The notes under the pieces were generated by a model. That model searched no databases. It saw only the letters and a list, made by a program, of their open reading frames with translations, and was not told the origin of the DNA. This document shows, piece by piece, positions 59,405-64,000 of a stretch of DNA of 64,000 nt; position 1 is the stretch's first letter, and every line of letters starts with the position of its first letter. Location: the NCBI RefSeq assembly GCF_044762665.1, contig NZ_JBIWES010000003.1, forward strand, positions 248,001-312,000, read 5' to 3'. Origin of the DNA: Peribacillus frigoritolerans_B (GTDB lineage: Bacteria > Bacillota > Bacilli > Bacillales > DSM-1321). A program made the translations under genes and the position numbers.

Positions 59405-60285
59405 TTTATAACCTCCTTAAAATTTGTACTGCACTGAGACTTTGACTCAAAAGGTATCTGATTTAAAAATTTAACCGTCACTTCTTCCACAACACCTCCC
59501 TTCAGCATTTCTATAATTTGACCGCTTATTTCATCATTTCTCCTGCTGGACCCATACCTTATAAATAACCCATGACAAGTTTTGTTCCAGGTTTTGATTT
59601 CTACACGATATACACCTGGTGCTGGCAGGATATACTTATTTTCGGTATGGAACTCCATATTTTTCTTTTTCTCGTGTTTATGTCTATTTGAACTATAAAC
59701 GATCCCTTTTATTTCAAAATGATGTCCCATATAGTAAGGAACAAGGTGGACATCCCCGTCCCTTACTATTTTCCTGATTATGGTTGAACTTATTTTTTCG
59801 CCATTATGTACTTGTTTTGAAATGACGGTTACATCAAAAGGGTTGTTTTTGCTCATTCTTTGCATATAATCAGCAGTCCCCTGAGCTTTATTACCAAAGG
59901 TAAAGTCAAATCCCACAACTAAGTGTTTAGCTTGAAGACCTAAAACATATTGTTTAATAAAATCAGATGGCAAAAGGGAAGCAAATGATAAATTAAACTT
60001 TATGACAAAAAGTTTATCCACTCCAATGGCAGCCATTCTTTCAATCTTTAAAGCCAGGGGAGTTATATATCTCCAGTCTTTCTCCAATTTGATTACTTCA
60101 TTTGGATGTGGATCGAAGGTCATCGCCGTGAATTTAAGATTGTTCTTTTCAGCTATTTTCTTGGTTTGCATTAACAGAGATTGATGACCTAAATGAACAC
60201 CGTCAAAAAAACCTAATGCCATTACGTGAGGCTCCCTTGGATATAGGGATCCCTTTAGTGGATGTGTTAAATGGTAAACTTCCAA
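59401..60285 (-). CDS. RibF-like FAD synthetase with degraded riboflavin kinase half
   Basis: A 294-residue protein. The N-terminal FMN adenylyltransferase domain is complete: GFFDGVHLGHQSLL with the HLGH nucleotide motif (31-34), FDPHPNEVI, VVGFDFTFGNKAQGT and the ISSTIIRKIVRDGDV end motif. The C-terminal part (about 190-275) follows the riboflavin kinase outline but lacks the PTAN motif and the usual catalytic Asn/Glu region, so kinase activity is doubtful. TTG start after AAGGTG. It overlaps flavin reductase, suggesting cluster-specific FAD supply. Confidence 0.85.
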   Translation of the reverse strand: MEVYHLTHPLKGSLYPREPHVMALGFFDGVHLGHQSLLMQTKKIAEKNNLKFTAMTFDPHPNEVIKLEKDWRYITPLALKIERMAAIGVDKLFVIKFNLSFASLLPSDFIKQYVLGLQAKHLVVGFDFTFGNKAQGTADYMQRMSKNNPFDVTVISKQVHNGEKISSTIIRKIVRDGDVHLVPYYMGHHFEIKGIVYSSNRHKHEKKKNMEFHTENKYILPAPGVYRVEIKTWNKTCHGLFIRYGSSRRNDEISGQIIEMLKGGVVEEVTVKFLNQIPFESKSQCSTNFKEVIK

Positions 60286-60506
60286 CTTGCTTCACCTTCT
60301 CCGTCATCATGTTAATAAAATTTTGTCAAAGGGGAAAAAATTGTGTTGTCGATTTATTTAATGGATTACTGGACTTCAAAATCCTTGCATCCGTTTGCTA
60401 ACCAAGGACCAAGTTTCGTGCCCGGTGGACGGGTATTACCCATTCATGCGGAATCAACAACTTTCCAATAATCTTGAATGTACACTCATTTTTTAACGAT
60501 TAAAGG

Positions 60507-60550
60507 TTTCTGTGTGATGGATTCTGTATACATAATCCATCACACAGGAA
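60507..60550. promoter_or_regulatory. 44-bp near-perfect palindrome centred on TGTATACA
   Basis: TGTGTGATGGATT pairs with AATCCATCACACA, with further pairing outside, and the centre is TGTATACA. No T run follows on either strand, so it is more likely an operator or structured leader than a terminator. It lies 222 bases upstream of the FAD synthetase gene, in the 445-base gap 60286-60730. Confidence 0.5.
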
Positions 60551-60638
60551 ATTCAGATACCGGCTTCCTGAGATAACCCAATTATCAATTTGAGCATTCA
60601 GCACTTAGTCCCTGTGGAAGAATATATCAGAGATAAAA

Positions 60639-60669
60639 GGCTCCTCGTTGTTTGATGTCACGAGAAGCC
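60639..60669 (-). terminator. Terminator after the tandem cupin gene
   Basis: On the minus strand GGCTTCTCGT pairs with ACGAGGAGCC (one mismatch), followed by TTTTATC, about 60 bases past the stop codon. Confidence 0.7.
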
Positions 60670-60730
60670 ATTTGATAGATTACCATATTCCTATAGGAAA
60701 GCAGGATCTTATTTATTCAAACATGCCTGT

Positions 60731-61447
60731 TTATTGTTCCTTGGAGTAGTAACGGACCTCGAAAATCTTACAGCCATCTGGTGATTTCCACGGTCCATGC
60801 TCCATCCCGGGAGGACGGCAAGCAACCATTCCCGCTGTAAATTCCTCATTTAGACGTAAATCGATTAATGATCCTTCAATAATATATAATTCTTCCCAAA
60901 AATCATGGACTTGCACGCCATTAGGAGAAGTATCTGTCCCGGGACCGTTATGAAGAATTCTTGTAGCGACTCCAGTAGCAGGGTCAGAAGCTATTATTCG
61001 TTCAGAGAGGCTCTTAACCTTACTAAAAGGCTGCGCTTCAAAAGTGGTATGATCGACAAATTCATGTTCTTCTTTTTTCTGATCTGCATAATAGCGAACT
61101 TCAAAAATCCTGCAACCATTAGGTGATTTCCATGGTCCATGCTCCATCCCAGGAGGACGGCAAGCAACCATTCCTGCTGTAAATTCCTCATTTAAACGTA
61201 AATCAATTAAGGATCCTTCAATAATATATAATTCTTCCCAAAAATCATGCACTTGCACGCCATCTGGGGATGTATCAGTACCTGCCTCCAGTTCAAGAAT
61301 GCGAGTTGCTACATTAGTATCCGGAATCTGCGCAATAATTCGTTGGGATGCACCTTCAACAGTTTTTGAAGGAACAGCCTCAAAGGTTTTATACTCAATA
61401 AATTCAATTTCTGGTTTTCTATCAATTTTAATTTTTGGTTTTTCCAT
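60731..61447 (-). CDS. Internally duplicated cupin protein
   Basis: A 238-residue protein made of two cupin units. Residues 63-120 and 177-234 are the same at 56 of 58 positions (GVQVHDFWEELYIIEGSL, then LRLNEEFTAGMVACRPPGME, then IFEVRYY), while the segments before them have diverged. His67/His181 and the H in GMEHGPW could bind a metal. It resembles ChrR-type or dioxygenase-like cupins. It could be a ring-cleaving or isomerising enzyme of this cluster. GGAGGTAG precedes ATG. Its start is 1 base from the DUF2848 gene stop. Confidence 0.82.
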   Translation of the reverse strand: MEKPKIKIDRKPEIEFIEYKTFEAVPSKTVEGASQRIIAQIPDTNVATRILELEAGTDTSPDGVQVHDFWEELYIIEGSLIDLRLNEEFTAGMVACRPPGMEHGPWKSPNGCRIFEVRYYADQKKEEHEFVDHTTFEAQPFSKVKSLSERIIASDPATGVATRILHNGPGTDTSPNGVQVHDFWEELYIIEGSLIDLRLNEEFTAGMVACRPPGMEHGPWKSPDGCKIFEVRYYSKEQ

Positions 61448-61448
61448 G

Positions 61449-62126
61449 TCAAACTACCTCCGCATCCGTTAAAATATGAACCTGATAATTCAATTGAATT
61501 TTGTTATCTGTTAAACGATCATATAATTCTGCTGAAAATGCTTCCCCATAAATAAATTCACCATTTTTAATCGGTAATGTTCCGCAAAACACAATCATAT
61601 CCTCACTATCATAGCCGCGTTCCTCAATAATTTTGAGCAATTCTTCTGGATGCAGGAATTCTCCTAGTTTGCCTGTTTGGTACTCTTTTTTCACCCCATC
61701 AACAATCATCCAGCTTCTCATTTCAATGTCATCCCATCGATCTTTTACGTCATCCAAGGACCAAAATTGTGTTGAAATAGGCTTGCTGCATACTTGTTTG
61801 GATTTCTGAATAGACACTTTTTCAAGCCCGCGGTCGGTGTGGTCACTGCCTAGTCCTAAATACCATTTCCCTTCAATTTTCATGATGACTACTTCCGCTT
61901 CCCCACTGCTGCTTTCTTGAATAACTGAAATTGACTTATTTGTCGTAATAAGATTTGTTGAAAGATCATAAATCATCGGGACTTGTGGAGGCGCTGGAAC
62001 TCCGATCTCCTTCAATTCATCAATATGTTTTTTTACAGATTCCTGGTCTTTTCCCGTATAGCCGGCAATAAGCAATCGTTTTGGGTCTGCGACAATATTT
62101 CTTCCACGAACATTAATGTTTATCAA
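61449..62126 (-). CDS. DUF2848 family protein
   Basis: A 225-residue protein with the DUF2848 pattern: LLIAGYTGKDQESVKKHIDE, then GVPAPPQVPMIYDLSTNLIT, and GLGSDHTDRGLEKVSI. The family resembles fumarylacetoacetate hydrolases in outline and is uncharacterised. Start is TTG (62124-62126), overlapping the nitrilase-type gene stop as TTGA, with AGGAGGA upstream. It may cleave a C-C or C-N bond of the ring-opened product. Confidence 0.8.
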   Translation of the reverse strand: MININVRGRNIVADPKRLLIAGYTGKDQESVKKHIDELKEIGVPAPPQVPMIYDLSTNLITTNKSISVIQESSSGEAEVVIMKIEGKWYLGLGSDHTDRGLEKVSIQKSKQVCSKPISTQFWSLDDVKDRWDDIEMRSWMIVDGVKKEYQTGKLGEFLHPEELLKIIEERGYDSEDMIVFCGTLPIKNGEFIYGEAFSAELYDRLTDNKIQLNYQVHILTDAEVV

Positions 62127-62914
62127 CTGAATTCCTCCTGTCTATCTAAGACTCGATGCTTCAAATTAGGGAATACATCGCGAATTTTAGTAACCTGAGA
62201 TGGATCAATCTCAGTTTTAATAATCGTTTCTTCATCTCCTCCAGCAGCCACAACAATCCCCCATGGATCAACCACTTGACTATGGCCAGCTAAAAGGACG
62301 TCATTAGTATTTCCAACACAATTACTCGAAATCAAGAAACACTGGTTTTCCAATGCTCGAACTGAATTGAATAATTTCCAATGTTCAAGCCTTCTATGCG
62401 GCCAAGCAGATGTAACAAGAAGTAACTCTGCTCCTAAATCCACTTCTGCACGGTACAATTCAGGGAATCGCAAATCATAACAAGTTGATAAGCCAACTTT
62501 CCCGAATTCTGTATCTACTACAGTTGTTTCATTTCCTCTCGTCAATATTTGACCTTCTTTTGAACCATAACGAAATAAATGCATTTTTCGGTAGGTTCCT
62601 ATAAGTGTCCCATCAGGAGCAAATAGAACACTTGTGTTATAGTATTTTCCATTATTTTTTTCTATAAAACTACCTGCAAAAATATATGAATGAACTTCTT
62701 TGGCCTTTGAGGAGAAACGTTGTACAAAATCACCATTCAATTCTTCCGATTCGTCAATATAACGATCAAAAGAAAAGTACCCCGTTGCCCACGTTTCTGG
62801 CAAAACTATTAAATCTTGTCCTTTTAATCCATCAATCATTGACTCCACACGATCTATGCGAGCAGATTTAGATTCACTATCTTTAATCTCCAATTGTATT
62901 GATGCAATTTTCAT
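62123..62914 (-). CDS. Carbon-nitrogen hydrolase (nitrilase superfamily)
   Basis: A 263-residue enzyme with Glu40 (LPETWATGYF), Lys110 (YRKMHLFRYG) and Cys145 (STCYDLRFPEL). The CYDLRFPEL motif resembles omega-amidase/YafV-type and other amide hydrolases. It is coupled to DUF2848 and 28 bases downstream of the monooxygenase, so it probably acts on an amide formed after oxygenation. AAAGGATG precedes ATG 62914. Confidence 0.87.
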   Translation of the reverse strand: MKIASIQLEIKDSESKSARIDRVESMIDGLKGQDLIVLPETWATGYFSFDRYIDESEELNGDFVQRFSSKAKEVHSYIFAGSFIEKNNGKYYNTSVLFAPDGTLIGTYRKMHLFRYGSKEGQILTRGNETTVVDTEFGKVGLSTCYDLRFPELYRAEVDLGAELLLVTSAWPHRRLEHWKLFNSVRALENQCFLISSNCVGNTNDVLLAGHSQVVDPWGIVVAAGGDEETIIKTEIDPSQVTKIRDVFPNLKHRVLDRQEEFS

Positions 62915-62941
62915 TTCTGCAACATCCTTTTCTTTATATTT

Positions 62942-64000
62942 CTATATGAGTTCTTTCACCTGAGTGGGAAGAGAATAGCTTTCTAAAAATTTATCCACCA
63001 TTTGAACCGGCTCATCATATCCGTAATTTCTAAATGAAAAGCCTTTCGTGACGAAAGGTGCACCATTATAGAACAATTCATACTGTTGATGTCTGCCACC
63101 GAATTCTGAACCAATGATATCCCATACTAACTTAAATAGTTTAATTTTCTCCTCAGCCCCAACTCCCGTAGAACGTATATATTGATACATATCATCTTTC
63201 GTTTCAGGATTGATGAGCTCTTTATATGAAGATGGTAATTGTAAAACACCTCCACCGCATAACTCCCTTAAAATTTTAATAGTGGAAGAATAAATAGTTT
63301 CCTGTTGCCCCACTACACCATAAAGAAAACGTGGATTCGGTCGTGCCACACCATTTTTGTCGATGATACAATTATATTCCGAAGCTAAAAGATTACCTTC
63401 TACAGAAGCCGCAATCGAAGCGAGTTCCCCTAACTTCTCTTGGACTGAAGGGATTTTATCGATTCCATTCATAGCAGAAACTTTTCGGGCAGCACCAATC
63501 AAAAATTTCAATTTATTGCTAAATCTTATTTGTGCTTGATTATTGCCTAATACGTGAGCTGGTGTTTCATGGAACTGGGCTCTCACGATGTCAATGTTCT
63601 TGTAAACAAAGATATCTTGCCAAGGAATAAATACATCGTCAAAAACAACTAATGAATCACTTTCATCAAAACGAGAGGACAATGGGTAATCAAATGTGCT
63701 TGGTGATTTTTCAGCATAACCAGGCCTTGCATAAAATTTTAATCCTTTTGCATGAATCGGCAGTACAAAAGACAAAGCATAATCTTCATCACCTGGTCTG
63801 AGCGGCGTAAGGCAACTTACGAATAAGTAATCTGAGACGGCTGATGCAGTACCGAGCATCTGGGAACCTCGAACAATAATTCCATCCTCCCTTTCTTCGT
63901 ACACTCCAACCGGGAGAAATTTATCTTCCTGCTCATGAGCTGCTTTACTTCGATCAATTTGTGGCGGAATAATAACGTATGTAACATATAGATCACCATC
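62942..64000 (-). CDS. HpaB-type FADH2-dependent aromatic monooxygenase (5' end missing)
   Basis: The last 352 residues of a 4-hydroxyphenylacetate 3-hydroxylase family protein; the gene continues past the right edge. The frame at the edge reads DGDLYVTYVIIPPQIDRSKA and is continuous, so the Met at 63904 is internal. Motifs include IIVRGSQMLGTASAVSDYLFVS, VFDDVFIPWQDIFVY, CGGGVLQLP and GSEFGGRHQQYELFY. HpaB enzymes hydroxylate phenols or N-heteroaromatics using flavin from a separate reductase, here likely 58940-59404. Length compared with about 480-520 residues in complete members suggests 130-170 residues lie outside. Confidence 0.9.
   Translation of the reverse strand, partial: DGDLYVTYVIIPPQIDRSKAAHEQEDKFLPVGVYEEREDGIIVRGSQMLGTASAVSDYLFVSCLTPLRPGDEDYALSFVLPIHAKGLKFYARPGYAEKSPSTFDYPLSSRFDESDSLVVFDDVFIPWQDIFVYKNIDIVRAQFHETPAHVLGNNQAQIRFSNKLKFLIGAARKVSAMNGIDKIPSVQEKLGELASIAASVEGNLLASEYNCIIDKNGVARPNPRFLYGVVGQQETIYSSTIKILRELCGGGVLQLPSSYKELINPETKDDMYQYIRSTGVGAEEKIKLFKLVWDIIGSEFGGRHQQYELFYNGAPFVTKGFSFRNYGYDEPVQMVDKFLESYSLPTQVKELI

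Noticed and set aside
60286..60730. FMN riboswitch upstream of the FAD synthetase
   Set aside because: The conserved RFN element blocks are not present; only the long palindrome and a terminator are visible.
1..64000. CRISPR arrays, tRNA or rRNA genes, prophage, defence systems, integrase or attachment sites
   Set aside because: Looked for regular short repeats, cloverleaf-like sequences and relevant proteins on both strands; none were seen. Only IS1182-like relics indicate mobile DNA.

Overview
The window comes from the chromosome of a low-GC Gram-positive spore former, most likely Bacillaceae (Bacillus sensu lato, Peribacillus-like). The evidence is strong AGGAGG-type ribosome binding sites, frequent TTG and GTG starts, a YjcZ-family sporulation micro-protein at 1360, CcpA-type cre sites, a PucR regulator, and paa genes in the Gram-positive arrangement. 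I saw no rRNA, tRNA, CRISPR array or phage. Almost the whole window is catabolic, and most genes lie on the minus strand.

0-18 kb is a phenylacetate (paa) locus. A minus-strand run reads paaA-B-C-D, an EthD-type protein, paaF, paaG, an aldehyde dehydrogenase, paaH, paaJ, a third crotonase, and paaX. A ferredoxin and paaK lie upstream. A divergent operon holds a DUF485 protein, an SSS-family symporter and the PaaI thioesterase. Three promoters share the motif CGTT-N5-AACG. Recognisable PaaZ and PaaE are absent.

18-32 kb holds ureide (allantoin) and glyoxylate genes, intact and decayed: an allantoinase fragment, an intact pucG-type transaminase, a wrecked allantoate amidohydrolase, malate synthase G, an NCS2 permease, a cupin, allE, allB, a gutted NCS1 permease, pucR and an intact allC-type hydrolase.

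32-48 kb is the most unusual part. One operon encodes a two-subunit transketolase, a DUF1537 (four-carbon acid sugar) kinase, a Gcl/acetolactate-synthase-like ThDP enzyme and a TIM-barrel isomerase. Nearby are an IclR regulator, a second allantoinase, an NCS1 permease, a GntR regulator, Tpx, a class II aldolase and an MFS carrier. A motif of the form GCAAC-N3-GTTTC recurs upstream of several of these and probably marks one regulon. Two IS1182-like transposase relics and two copies of a GC-rich repeat sit at the edges of this block.

49-64 kb is an island rich in C-N hydrolases: three nitrilase-superfamily enzymes, a YtcJ-like amidohydrolase, APC, ACS-type and MHS-type carriers, an IclR regulator, a flavin reductase, a RibF-like FAD synthetase with a degraded kinase half, an internally duplicated cupin, a DUF2848 protein, and an HpaB-type flavin monooxygenase cut by the window end. 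It looks like a catabolic route for a nitrogen-containing, probably cyclic, compound whose identity cannot be read from sequence.
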